From positions 16,574 through 80,573 of the forward strand of contig JAKSTU010000004.1 of assembly GCA_024402435.1 (NCBI GenBank): a DNA stretch of 64,000 nucleotides, in the 5' to 3' direction. Both the position numbers and the translations under genes were made by a program. The notes beneath the pieces were generated by a model. That model saw nothing but the letters and a program-made list of their open reading frames with translations, did no database searches and was not told where the DNA came from. Shown here piece by piece: positions 18,644 to 26,594 of the stretch (positions within the stretch are counted from its first letter, which is position 1; every line of letters begins with the position of its first letter). The DNA is from Treponemataceae bacterium (GTDB lineage: Bacteria > Spirochaetota > Spirochaetia > Treponematales > Treponemataceae).

Positions 18644-19324
18644 TTATTTCTCAATGTCGCGAGTGTTGTACAGTTCTTTGATTTTGTCCAAAGAATTGGC
18701 CATCATTGCCTGAATGTCTGCTTCGCATTTGCCGGCTTCAATTTCAGCAACACGGTCAGCCAGATGCTGAGTCTGAGGCTGAATGTATTTGCCGTTGATA
18801 CGGCGGCAAAGTTCTGCAACCTGAGGGTGACTGATTCCTGCCGGACAGCGGCTTGAACAGCAACCGCACATTACGCAGTCAAATGACAGGTCGGCAGCTT
18901 TTGCAAAATCACCGCGCTGAGCGTAAGCAATGTACTGCATTGTGTTCAGACTCTGAGGACATGCACGTGTACATGCATTGCAGCCTACACAGGAATAGAT
19001 TTCCGGATACAGCTGCATCATTACAGACTGCTCAGGTTTGATGGTGTTCATGTCATAAACCTGTTTTACCAGAGGGAAGAAAGGAAGTGTGGCAATGTAC
19101 ATGTCATTTTCTACTTTCTTTGAACAGGCCAGACATGTCTGAAGCTGGTTCTGACCTTTAATGCGATAGATTGTTGCACAGGCACCGCAGAAACCGTTGC
19201 GGCATCCGCATCCGCGTTTCAGCTGATAACCTGCATATTCCATAGCATTCATAATTGTAAGTTCTGCAGGAACTTCATATTTTTTGCCAAAAAGATAAAT
19301 TGTGGCCATCTCTTTATCTGCCAT
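18644..19324 (-). CDS. frdB: Fumarate reductase-type iron-sulfur protein with one [2Fe-2S] and two [4Fe-4S] sites
   Basis: Electron carrier between the Hdr part and the flavoprotein. With the ATG at 19324 (AGGAG 7 nt upstream) it has 226 residues. The N-terminal [2Fe-2S] domain has Cys39, 41, 46, 49 and 64. The C-terminal domain has Cys112-115-118-122 followed by Pro and Cys150-153-156-160 followed by Pro. Classical FrdB has a [3Fe-4S] centre because the residue equivalent to Cys153 is not Cys; here that extra ligand is present, so two [4Fe-4S] clusters are expected. It has no C-terminal CCG (HdrB-like) domain, unlike archaeal TfrB; HdrB is encoded separately upstream. Confidence 0.83.
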   Translation of the reverse strand: MADKEMATIYLFGKKYEVPAELTIMNAMEYAGYQLKRGCGCRNGFCGACATIYRIKGQNQLQTCLACSKKVENDMYIATLPFFPLVKQVYDMNTIKPEQSVMMQLYPEIYSCVGCNACTRACPQSLNTMQYIAYAQRGDFAKAADLSFDCVMCGCCSSRCPAGISHPQVAELCRRINGKYIQPQTQHLADRVAEIEAGKCEADIQAMMANSLDKIKELYNTRDIEK

Positions 19325-19424
19325 AGTAATTCTCCTATGTTTTTTAGAGCGCCATGGTCGGCGCGTCAATTGCTAAGCCATGTGTCCGCGGGTTCCGAAA
19401 AACCCGCAGAACAGCTTTTTCGGC

Positions 19425-20255
19425 TTAATACTCCGGAGGAAGTTCTCCAAGCTGATCAAAACTGAATACCGGTCCGTCTTTACAGACGAATTTGTCACCG
19501 ATATTACATCTTCCGCATTTTCCGATACCACATTTCATGCGCATTTCCATTGTGGTGAAAATCTGTTCGTCCTTGAAGCCAAGGTCTTTCAAGATTCCCA
19601 GAGACATATGGATAAGGATTGGAGGTCCACACATGATTACGGTCATTCCTGCATCAGGTTTGAGTTCTGTGATGTACGGAGGAACAAATCCCACGTGTCC
19701 GTCCCAGCCTTCTTCAGGGCGGTCGATTGTAATGTCAATTGAACAGTTCGGCTGTTTTTTCCATACGTTCTGCATTTCATCAAGACGTACAAGATCAGCC
19801 TTGGAACGTGCACCGTAAATTACCTGGATTTTTCCGTAATTCTCACGATGATCCATCATGTAGTTGACTACAGAGTGAACAGGAGCAATACCGATACCAC
19901 CGGCAATAACAAGGATATCTTTTCCTTTGAGTGCACCTTCTACAGGGAATCCGTTTCCAACAGGTCCGCGGAGACAAATCTGCTGACCGACTTCTGCGTT
20001 ATGGAGCCATTCAGTTACACAACCGCATTTTTTGATGGAGAATTCCATGTGAGTTTCAAGAGTAGGTGAAGAAGTGATAGAAATCATTGACTCACCGACA
20101 CCCGGCACAATAAGCATTGCGCACTGTCCGGGAATGTGGTTGAACAATTTTTTTCCGTCCAAGCCAACTACACTGAAAGTTTTGACATCAGGAGTTTCCT
20201 GTTTGATGTCAATAATTTTTCCTACGTAAGGAATGAATGATTCTTTGGTTTCCAT
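19425..20255 (-). CDS. flxA: FAD/NAD(P)-binding oxidoreductase, FlxA-like NADH-oxidising subunit
   Basis: Predicted entry point for NADH. The 276-residue product has a ferredoxin-reductase-type FAD domain (about 10-100, GQCAMLIVPGVGESMISITSSP), a nucleotide-binding domain with GGIGIAPVHSV (about 122-132) and a C-terminal PyrK-like [2Fe-2S] loop with MKCGIGKCGRCNIGDKFVC. I start at the ATG at 20255; the in-frame GTG at 20267 overlaps the AGGAG site. Related proteins include AsrB and hydrogenase HydG-type subunits. It begins 14 nt after the flxB stop. The name follows the Desulfovibrio FlxABCD-HdrABC complex. Confidence 0.8.
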   Translation of the reverse strand: METKESFIPYVGKIIDIKQETPDVKTFSVVGLDGKKLFNHIPGQCAMLIVPGVGESMISITSSPTLETHMEFSIKKCGCVTEWLHNAEVGQQICLRGPVGNGFPVEGALKGKDILVIAGGIGIAPVHSVVNYMMDHRENYGKIQVIYGARSKADLVRLDEMQNVWKKQPNCSIDITIDRPEEGWDGHVGFVPPYITELKPDAGMTVIMCGPPILIHMSLGILKDLGFKDEQIFTTMEMRMKCGIGKCGRCNIGDKFVCKDGPVFSFDQLGELPPEY

Positions 20256-20269
20256 TTCTCTTTTCACTC

Positions 20270-21301
20270 CTAGATGTCGTCAGATTCCTGAACGGCTTTT
20301 ATTACTTTGACAATATTCATGTTGACAGGGCAGCTTTCAAGACAGCGTCCGCAACCTACACAACCAAATACATCCTTGTGAGCCATGGGATAGTACATCA
20401 GTTTATGCATGAATCTCTGGCGTGAGCGTTCTTTCTGTGTGTGGCGCGGGTTTTCTGCAGCCATCTGTGTAAAGTCGTTGTGCATGCATGAGTCCCAGCA
20501 GCGGATCTGTCTGATTCCCTTGCCTGTGTTGAAGTCACGGACATCAAAACACATACATGTAGGACAAACGAATGTACAGGTTCCACAACCTACGCAAGCT
20601 TCTGATACTTTATCCCAGATTTTTGAGTTGAAAATCTTGAGCATGTCTTTGCCCTGGAATTTTGACATGTCCAGATGTGCGAAAGGCAGTTTTTCAACTT
20701 TTGCAGTGATGTCGGCCTTGAGAGCCTCAACTGCTTTGGCATCAGCATCAGCAAGTGCTGCTTTTACAGATTCCAGAAGTTTTGTTCCTTTGTCTGTGTT
20801 TGCCTGGAAGAAGTATTTTCCGTCAGCTTTCCATGCAGAAACGTCACCTTTCGGATTTGCTGCATCAATTTTGTAAGTTGAACAGAAACATTCTTTTGCA
20901 GGTTCGTTACAAGCCAGTGTAATCACAGTTCCGTGATCACGGCGGTTCTTGTAGTAAGAATCCACAGGATCCATGTTCAGGTAAACGTCATCGATAACGG
21001 CGAAACTTGCAGCATCACAGGCGCGGACACCGAAAACTACAAAGTCTTCAACATCCTTGCGGGGATCTTCCACAGTGATTTCTTTACCGTTCATCTGGTA
21101 ACTGACCATGTGTTCTGTTTTGGGGAAGAAGAAGTCTTTTGCAGAACGTACTGTTTTAAGCTGTTCTGAAAGTTTTTTTCCTTCTGCCCAAGCTTCGAAT
21201 TCTGCTTTTCCGGAGTTGTTGTCTACCGGAAGATAGAGTTTTTCGTTCTTGGCAATAGCTGCGAACAATTCATCAATTTTCTCAACAGCGATAGAAAGCA
21301 T
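20270..21301 (-). CDS. flxB: 4Fe-4S dicluster protein, FlxB / AsrA-like
   Basis: A 343-residue iron-sulfur protein of the family shared by anaerobic sulfite reductase subunit A and hydrogenase beta subunits. The N-terminal ~200 residues form the family-specific domain (VVFGVRACDAASFAVIDD with an additional Cys pair CFCS). The C terminus has two cluster motifs, CVGCGTCTFVCP and CVGCGRCLESCP, plus an extra cysteine group CMCFD and CWDSC. Its ATG overlaps the flxC stop (TAATG). Presumed role: electron wire between FlxA and the HdrA side. Confidence 0.78.
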   Translation of the reverse strand: MLSIAVEKIDELFAAIAKNEKLYLPVDNNSGKAEFEAWAEGKKLSEQLKTVRSAKDFFFPKTEHMVSYQMNGKEITVEDPRKDVEDFVVFGVRACDAASFAVIDDVYLNMDPVDSYYKNRRDHGTVITLACNEPAKECFCSTYKIDAANPKGDVSAWKADGKYFFQANTDKGTKLLESVKAALADADAKAVEALKADITAKVEKLPFAHLDMSKFQGKDMLKIFNSKIWDKVSEACVGCGTCTFVCPTCMCFDVRDFNTGKGIRQIRCWDSCMHNDFTQMAAENPRHTQKERSRQRFMHKLMYYPMAHKDVFGCVGCGRCLESCPVNMNIVKVIKAVQESDDI

Positions 21302-22269
21302 TACTGTTCACCTCCATCTTTTGAGCGGTCGTAAACAATGCTCGGTTCACAGTCACCTTCAGTAAATGTGAGCATAGGAGGCTTTGTTTCCATATCGCTA
21401 CCGGCAAGGTACGGTCCATAAAGTTCATTGATGTCTTTTGCATATTTGCGGTTAAGCAAATGCAACGGAATGTGTTCCGGACAAACACGTGAACATTCAC
21501 CGCAGTCTGTACAACGACCTGCAACATGCCATGCGCGGATAATGTGGAAGAGGCTTTCTTCAAAACTTGTTTCTGCAACTTTCTGTGTTGTGTACATTGC
21601 ATTGTTATCAAATACACATTTTTCACAGGTACAGGCAGGACAAACATTGCGGCAGGCATTGCAGCGGATACAGCGGCTGAATTCGTTTTTCCAGAATTCG
21701 TGGCGCTCATCGGCGGTCATTGCTTCAATTTTGTTTACCTGATCAAAGCGGGCCGGGTTTTCGTAATATGTTACGTCACCAAGGATTTCATCACATGAAA
21801 CATGTTTTTTGCCCTGGCAGTGATCACAGCCTTCAGTTTTTGTTTCATCCATTGAACAGTTGCAAGGAATACCCACGGCATAAACGTCTTCACGTGTAAT
21901 GCGGGATTCTTTGAGAAGCTGTGTAAAAGAGTGTGAATCCCCCGGTTTGAGGAAAGCAAGCACAACTGCCTGAGGAATCGGCTTGTCTTCTGCGTTGGGA
22001 TCACGCTGTTTTGCCATTGTGTTGTTCATTCTTGTTGTTGATTTGGCAATTTCAATTTCTCTTGTAACTTTTACAAGATACTTTGAGATGTTTGCTTCGC
22101 AGAACTTGTTGAAAACAAAGTTCTTTTCAAGATCTTCAACAGTTGTGAAAACACTTGGTGTAATATCGTCTTCAAAAAGACCTTTTCTCCAGCCGATTAC
22201 TTTCTGGACTTTTCCTTCAGAAAGAAGAGCTTTGGCTTTTTCAATTAAAGTTGAAGTTAGTTCTTGCAT
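21301..22269 (-). CDS. flxC: 4Fe-4S dicluster protein, FlxC-like
   Basis: A 322-residue iron-sulfur protein related to its neighbour. It carries CNCSMDETKTEGCDHC (about 137-152), CIRCNACRNVCP followed by CTCEKC, and CTDCGECSRVCP. No membrane segments or signal peptide. It overlaps flxD by 13 nt and flxB by one base, and has a GGAGG site in the flxD tail. The Flx assignment rests on the combination and order of genes more than on any unique motif. Confidence 0.75.
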   Translation of the reverse strand: MQELTSTLIEKAKALLSEGKVQKVIGWRKGLFEDDITPSVFTTVEDLEKNFVFNKFCEANISKYLVKVTREIEIAKSTTRMNNTMAKQRDPNAEDKPIPQAVVLAFLKPGDSHSFTQLLKESRITREDVYAVGIPCNCSMDETKTEGCDHCQGKKHVSCDEILGDVTYYENPARFDQVNKIEAMTADERHEFWKNEFSRCIRCNACRNVCPACTCEKCVFDNNAMYTTQKVAETSFEESLFHIIRAWHVAGRCTDCGECSRVCPEHIPLHLLNRKYAKDINELYGPYLAGSDMETKPPMLTFTEGDCEPSIVYDRSKDGGEQ

Positions 22270-22700
22270 CTTACATCCTCCAGCTTTTTGTTTTCACCCA
22301 GTTCAGTGATTTTTGCCACAAAATCATTCATGATTCCGGCAAAACGTACACCTTCGGCTGCTGAACACCATTCAACACGTGTGCGTGCTTTTTCAATTCC
22401 CAGATAGTCCAGCATGCTGAAAAGCAGTGTCATGCGACGGCGTGCAAAATAGTTTCCGGTAGAATAGTGACAGTCACCCGGGTGACATCCACAAAGAATT
22501 ACACCGTCAGCTCCACGCTGGAATGCGCGCAGAATGAACAGAGGGTTCAGGCGGCATGAACATGGAATACGGATAATTTTTACGTTTGCAGGGTATTCAA
22601 GACGGTTGTTGCCGGCAAGGTCAGCACCTGCATAAGAACACCAGTTACAGCAGAAGGCTACGATTTTTGGTGTCCAGTTAGGATTTTTATTTTCACTCAT
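22257..22700 (-). CDS. flxD: MvhD-family electron-transfer subunit (FlxD-like)
   Basis: A 147-residue protein of the methyl-viologen-reducing hydrogenase delta-subunit family, which passes electrons to HdrA. Seen: KIVAFCCNWCSYAGADLAG near the N terminus, IPCSCRLNP, and LCGCHPGDCHYSTGNYFARRR, the family signature. In hydrogenotrophic methanogens MvhD links hydrogenase to HdrA; here no hydrogenase is present and Flx proteins take that place. It starts 17 nt after the hdrA stop. Confidence 0.87.
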   Translation of the reverse strand: MSENKNPNWTPKIVAFCCNWCSYAGADLAGNNRLEYPANVKIIRIPCSCRLNPLFILRAFQRGADGVILCGCHPGDCHYSTGNYFARRRMTLLFSMLDYLGIEKARTRVEWCSAAEGVRFAGIMNDFVAKITELGENKKLEDVRCKN

Positions 22701-22717
22701 AAATCAATTCCCCAGCA

Positions 22718-24730
22718 TCAAAGAACTGAGTCAACCTCCGCCAAAATCTGTTTGTTTGTGAATCCCTTGAGATCCATTGCACCGGAAGGACAGGCAACTG
22801 TACATGCACCACATCCGTGACACATTGCACTGTTTACCTGAGAAACGCGGCGTGTGATTGTGGTTCTGTTCGGTCCGCGGAAATCTTTTTCAATATAAGA
22901 AATAGCTCCGTAAGGACAAACATTCTTACACTGTCCACAACCGTTACATGCGTTTTCATTGGGCATTGCAGTACAAGGATCTGTCTTGAGTTTGTCTTTA
23001 ACAAGGAGACAGATTGCTTTTGCAGCAGCACCGGATGACTGGGCAACAGTTTCAGGAATATCTTTTGGTCCCTGACAGCATCCTGCAAGGAAAATACCTG
23101 CAGTCGGGCTTTCAACAGGACGGAGTTTTGCATGAGCTTCAAGGAAGAAGTCATTGTTGTCCATTGAAGTTGTAAGCATTGTAGCCAAAGGACGGGCTGA
23201 TTTGTCGGCTTCGATGGAGGCTGCAAGTACAACCATATCAGCTTTGATGTGAACCTGTTTGTTCAGAATCAGATCAGATCCCTGAACATCAAGTGTTCCG
23301 TCAGAGAGAGGTGTTACTTTTCCAACCTGACCTTTGATGTAGTGAACACCATACTGTTCAACTGCGCGGCGGTAGAATTCATCGAAAAGTTTTCCGGGAG
23401 TACGAACGTCAATGTAGAATACATAACAGTTTGTATCCGGGTAGTGGTCGCGGGTAAGAATTGCATGTTTTGCTGTATACATACAACAAATCTTTGAACA
23501 ATATTCGTGACCTTTTTCTGAATCTGCAGAACAGCGGCTTCCTACGCACTGTACGAATACAATGTTTTTCGGTTCTTTACCGTCAGAAGGACGGAGCAGA
23601 TGACCGTTTGTAGGACCGGAAGCGTTACAAAGTCTTTCGAATTCGAGAGATGTAACAACATCAGGGCTCTGGCTGTAAGCGTATTCATCGAATTTTTCCA
23701 AAGAAATCGGATTGTAACCAGTTGCAACAATGATTGCACCGTATTTTTCAGTCAGAATCTCTTCTTTCTGGTGGAAATTGATTGCACCTGCAGTACAAGC
23801 TTTTTCACAGAATCCGCAGACATTGTCCTTTCCGTTTTTCATTGCTTTCATGTGCAGACAATATGTTTCATTGATTGCAGCAACTTTCGGAACAGCCTGA
23901 GCAAAAGGAATGTTGATTGCTTTGCAGTTGTCCAGATTCAGGTTGAAAGCATTGGGAACTTTCTTGTTGGGACATTTTTCAACACAAGCGCCACAACCTG
24001 TACATTTTGTTTCATCAACAAAACGGGGATGACGTTTGATATCAATTTCAAAGTTACCGATATAACCGCGGACACCGCAAACTTCTGAGTAAGAAAGGAT
24101 GCGAATGTTGGGGTTCTGGCTGACTTCTGTCATTTTTGGAGTAACGATACAAGATGCGCAGTCAAGTGTGGGGAATGTTTTGTCCAAACGGGCCATCTTT
24201 CCACCGACTGTATAATCTTTTTCTACGATATCAACAGGGAAACCTGCATCAGCGATATCGAGGGCTGCCGTAATACCTGCAATACCACCACCGATAACCA
24301 GAGCACGCTTTGTCATCGGAGTTTCACCTTCCTGCAAAGGTGTGTCCAAAATTGATTTTGCGATTGCTGCTTTTCCAAGAGCAATGGCTTTTTCTGTTGC
24401 TTCATCCTTGTCTTTCATGACCCATGAACACTGTTCGCGGATGTTTGCAACTTCTACTTTGAAGGGGTTGAGGCCAGCTCTTTCTGCACATGCACGGAAT
24501 GTCTTCTCATGCATACGGGGAGAACATGAACAGAGAACAACACCTGTAAGTTTGTCTTCTTTGATGTGGTCTTCGATCATCTGCTGACCGGCAGATGAAC
24601 ACATGTAAGTATAATGTGTTGAATATACAACACCGTTTACTTTTCCCAGTTCTTCTGCAACTTTTTCTACGTCAACTGTGCCAGCGATGTTAGTACCGCA
24701 GTGACACACAAATACACCGATTCTTTCCAT
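22718..24730 (-). CDS. hdrA: HdrA-like flavin-bifurcating iron-sulfur flavoprotein
   Basis: The core of Hdr complexes, where FAD splits electron pairs into a high- and a low-potential path. The 670-residue product has the N-terminal HdrA domain (CHCG at 9-12, CSCSPRMHEKTFR at 67-79), a Rossmann FAD site GGGIAG (147-152), the conserved LDCASCIVTPKM (189-200), a ferredoxin motif CTGCGACVEKCP (243-254) and two C-terminal ferredoxin motifs, CNGCGQCKNVCP and CHGCGACTVACP, the presumed exit to ferredoxin. It contains no Sec residue or obvious defects. It sits between hdrC and flxD with 9-17 nt gaps. Confidence 0.93.
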   Translation of the reverse strand: MERIGVFVCHCGTNIAGTVDVEKVAEELGKVNGVVYSTHYTYMCSSAGQQMIEDHIKEDKLTGVVLCSCSPRMHEKTFRACAERAGLNPFKVEVANIREQCSWVMKDKDEATEKAIALGKAAIAKSILDTPLQEGETPMTKRALVIGGGIAGITAALDIADAGFPVDIVEKDYTVGGKMARLDKTFPTLDCASCIVTPKMTEVSQNPNIRILSYSEVCGVRGYIGNFEIDIKRHPRFVDETKCTGCGACVEKCPNKKVPNAFNLNLDNCKAINIPFAQAVPKVAAINETYCLHMKAMKNGKDNVCGFCEKACTAGAINFHQKEEILTEKYGAIIVATGYNPISLEKFDEYAYSQSPDVVTSLEFERLCNASGPTNGHLLRPSDGKEPKNIVFVQCVGSRCSADSEKGHEYCSKICCMYTAKHAILTRDHYPDTNCYVFYIDVRTPGKLFDEFYRRAVEQYGVHYIKGQVGKVTPLSDGTLDVQGSDLILNKQVHIKADMVVLAASIEADKSARPLATMLTTSMDNNDFFLEAHAKLRPVESPTAGIFLAGCCQGPKDIPETVAQSSGAAAKAICLLVKDKLKTDPCTAMPNENACNGCGQCKNVCPYGAISYIEKDFRGPNRTTITRRVSQVNSAMCHGCGACTVACPSGAMDLKGFTNKQILAEVDSVL

Positions 24731-24739
24731 TTGTCACTC

Positions 24740-25135
24740 CTATTTGCGATACTTTCTGAAAGCACTCATCAGCAGCTGCTGAGGTGTATCATCATCGATT
24801 TTTGCGGGAACATCGGCAGGATCCAGATGAAGAGGACCGCGCTCGCGTTCTACTACTGTACGTACTGCATCAATCAGTTTTGCAGGTTCTACCTGGCGGG
24901 GACAGCGCTCCAGACAAGCAAAGCAAGTCATGCACATGTAGATTGATTTTGATTTGAGCAAAGGTTCAATCTCACCGTTTTCCACCATTTGTACAAACTG
25001 ATGCGGATGATATTCCATTGCATCATAGTTTGGGCATGAACCAGAACACTTTCCGCAAACCATACATTTCTTTGGATTGACACCGGAAGTTTCAAGAATC
25101 AGGTTCTTGTAATTCTGGATTTCGCTTTCAAGCAT
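24740..25135 (-). CDS. hdrC: HdrC-like ferredoxin subunit
   Basis: A 131-residue protein with two cluster motifs, CMVCGKCSGSCP (24-35) and CMTCFACLERCP, the size and pattern of HdrC. It would relay electrons from HdrA to HdrB. The ATG lies inside the end of hdrB (8-nt overlap), with AAGGAGG 6 nt upstream, so the two are probably made together. Confidence 0.9.
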   Translation of the reverse strand: MLESEIQNYKNLILETSGVNPKKCMVCGKCSGSCPNYDAMEYHPHQFVQMVENGEIEPLLKSKSIYMCMTCFACLERCPRQVEPAKLIDAVRTVVERERGPLHLDPADVPAKIDDDTPQQLLMSAFRKYRK

Positions 25136-25928
25136 TCACAGCCTCCTTAACTCCCAACGCTTCTGCAAGGAGCTCGGTAAAATAAATCACATCAAGCTTT
25201 GAATCGCCTTTGTTCTTATTCAGGTTGTAGCGGCAAAGCGGGCAGCTGGTAACCAGAAAATCTGCGCCCATGTCTTCTGCGTTTTCAAGAATAGCTTTTG
25301 TGCGCTGTTCCGGAACCGATGAATCTTCAATTCCTACATAAGCACCGCAGCATTCGTTGCGCTGAGCATAAATCACGGGAGTTCCGCCGATAGCTTTGAT
25401 AAAGTCTTCAAGAATCTGAGGATTTTCGGGATCATCAAAATCAAGGACTTTTCCGGGACGAAGCAGCAGACATCCGTAGTAAGCACCGATTTTTTTACCG
25501 GTGAAGGGATTTGTAACTGCTGCCTTTACTTTGTCCCAGCCAATTTCATCACGCAACACTTCAAGAAAATGAAGAACTTTTGCTTCGCCATGATACTCAA
25601 TACCATCTGCTGAAAGGTAGTTGTTTACCTTGAGGATAGTATTTGAATCATTCTGCATGTCATTGTTTACCTGCTTGATTACGTTGTAGCAGGCTGAACA
25701 AAGCGTTACCAGCGGCTGGTCCTTGTCACGGGCAGCAGCCAAGGCACGCACAGAAGGAAGCTTTGATGCGATTTCGTTTTTTCCTGTGGGATAAACGCCA
25801 CCGCAGCACTGCCAGTCTTCCACTTCTTCAAGTGAAACACCCAACTTTTCCATAGCCGCACGACCGGCCTGGTCAAGTTCCTTTGCCTTAGATTTTAAGG
25901 TGCATCCGGGATAATAACTAAAAATCAT
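25128..25928 (-). CDS. hdrB: HdrB-like catalytic subunit with two CCG domains
   Basis: In methanogens HdrB holds two non-cubane [4Fe-4S] clusters that split the CoM-S-S-CoB disulfide. The 266-residue product has both complete CCG cysteine sets: Cys9, 41, 42, 77, 80 and Cys153, 193, 194, 229, 232. So it is not degenerate, although a spirochaete has no CoM/CoB. It could reduce another disulfide or hand electrons to FrdAB; the latter fits the gene context. First gene of the nine-gene core, 9 nt after the HAD hydrolase. Confidence 0.9.
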   Translation of the reverse strand: MIFSYYPGCTLKSKAKELDQAGRAAMEKLGVSLEEVEDWQCCGGVYPTGKNEIASKLPSVRALAAARDKDQPLVTLCSACYNVIKQVNNDMQNDSNTILKVNNYLSADGIEYHGEAKVLHFLEVLRDEIGWDKVKAAVTNPFTGKKIGAYYGCLLLRPGKVLDFDDPENPQILEDFIKAIGGTPVIYAQRNECCGAYVGIEDSSVPEQRTKAILENAEDMGADFLVTSCPLCRYNLNKNKGDSKLDVIYFTELLAEALGVKEAVNA

Positions 25929-25937
25929 ACCGTTTCC

Positions 25938-26558
25938 TTATTGTAATTTTTGCACGAGACTGACAAAGTCCGCCTGTGCCTGTTCAAGATTATTCCATTT
26001 TATTGCATTGATTCCGCAAGCTTTTGCTGCTTCCACATTTTCTTCGATGTCATCAAAGAAAACAATTTCTTCAGGCTGCAGATCCAGCTGTCCGATCAAA
26101 TGCTGATAGATTGCCGGTTCGGGTTTGATCAGATTGACATTGCAGGAAAAAACCGCAACATCAGCAGCAGCGAAAGGAGGTACCATTCCGCCGCATTCCG
26201 ACAAAAACTCGTGGGGCATGTTGGACAGAATTCCCAGTTTGAAACCCTGTTTCTGAAGATCCAGAGCCCAAGCACAGGAATCCGTGTTGATTCTTGCCCA
26301 ACTGTGCAAATCCATCTTTCCAAGTTTTGAACACAGTTCCGTGTCACGGCTTGCTTTTTCATAGCCGGCACGTTCCAATATCTGCTGATAAAGCTGTGTA
26401 CTGCTTATGGTACCACGGTCAAATTCACCGCGGTAAACCATGGCAGTTGCAAGCACATCACGGGGAATTCCGCACATTTCTGACATTTCGTCAAAAACTG
26501 TGCCGTCATTGTGAAGAGAAAGGACATTTCCAAAATCAAAAACTGCTGCTTTTATCAC
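25938..26558 (-). CDS. HAD-superfamily phosphatase (YihX-like)
   Basis: A 206-residue HAD subfamily IA protein. Motif I is FDFGNVL (7-13), the variant seen in YihX-type sugar-phosphate phosphatases; motif II is LSNMP; the motif III lysine is in IKPEPAIYQ; motif IV is FFDDIEENV. Its substrate is unknown. It sits between fumC and hdrB in the same orientation with small gaps, so it is co-transcribed with the fumarate genes, but no link to that pathway is evident. Confidence 0.82.
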   Translation of the reverse strand: MIKAAVFDFGNVLSLHNDGTVFDEMSEMCGIPRDVLATAMVYRGEFDRGTISSTQLYQQILERAGYEKASRDTELCSKLGKMDLHSWARINTDSCAWALDLQKQGFKLGILSNMPHEFLSECGGMVPPFAAADVAVFSCNVNLIKPEPAIYQHLIGQLDLQPEEIVFFDDIEENVEAAKACGINAIKWNNLEQAQADFVSLVQKLQ

Positions 26559-26594
26559 ACTGCACTTCCCGGTCTGTTCTGTTTTTGCTGGTTA

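Noticed and set aside
25128..25928. Genuine CoM-CoB heterodisulfide reductase activity
   Set aside because: Subunits match Hdr but the genome type is bacterial and no CoM/CoB context is visible; the activity is more likely linked to fumarate or another disulfide.
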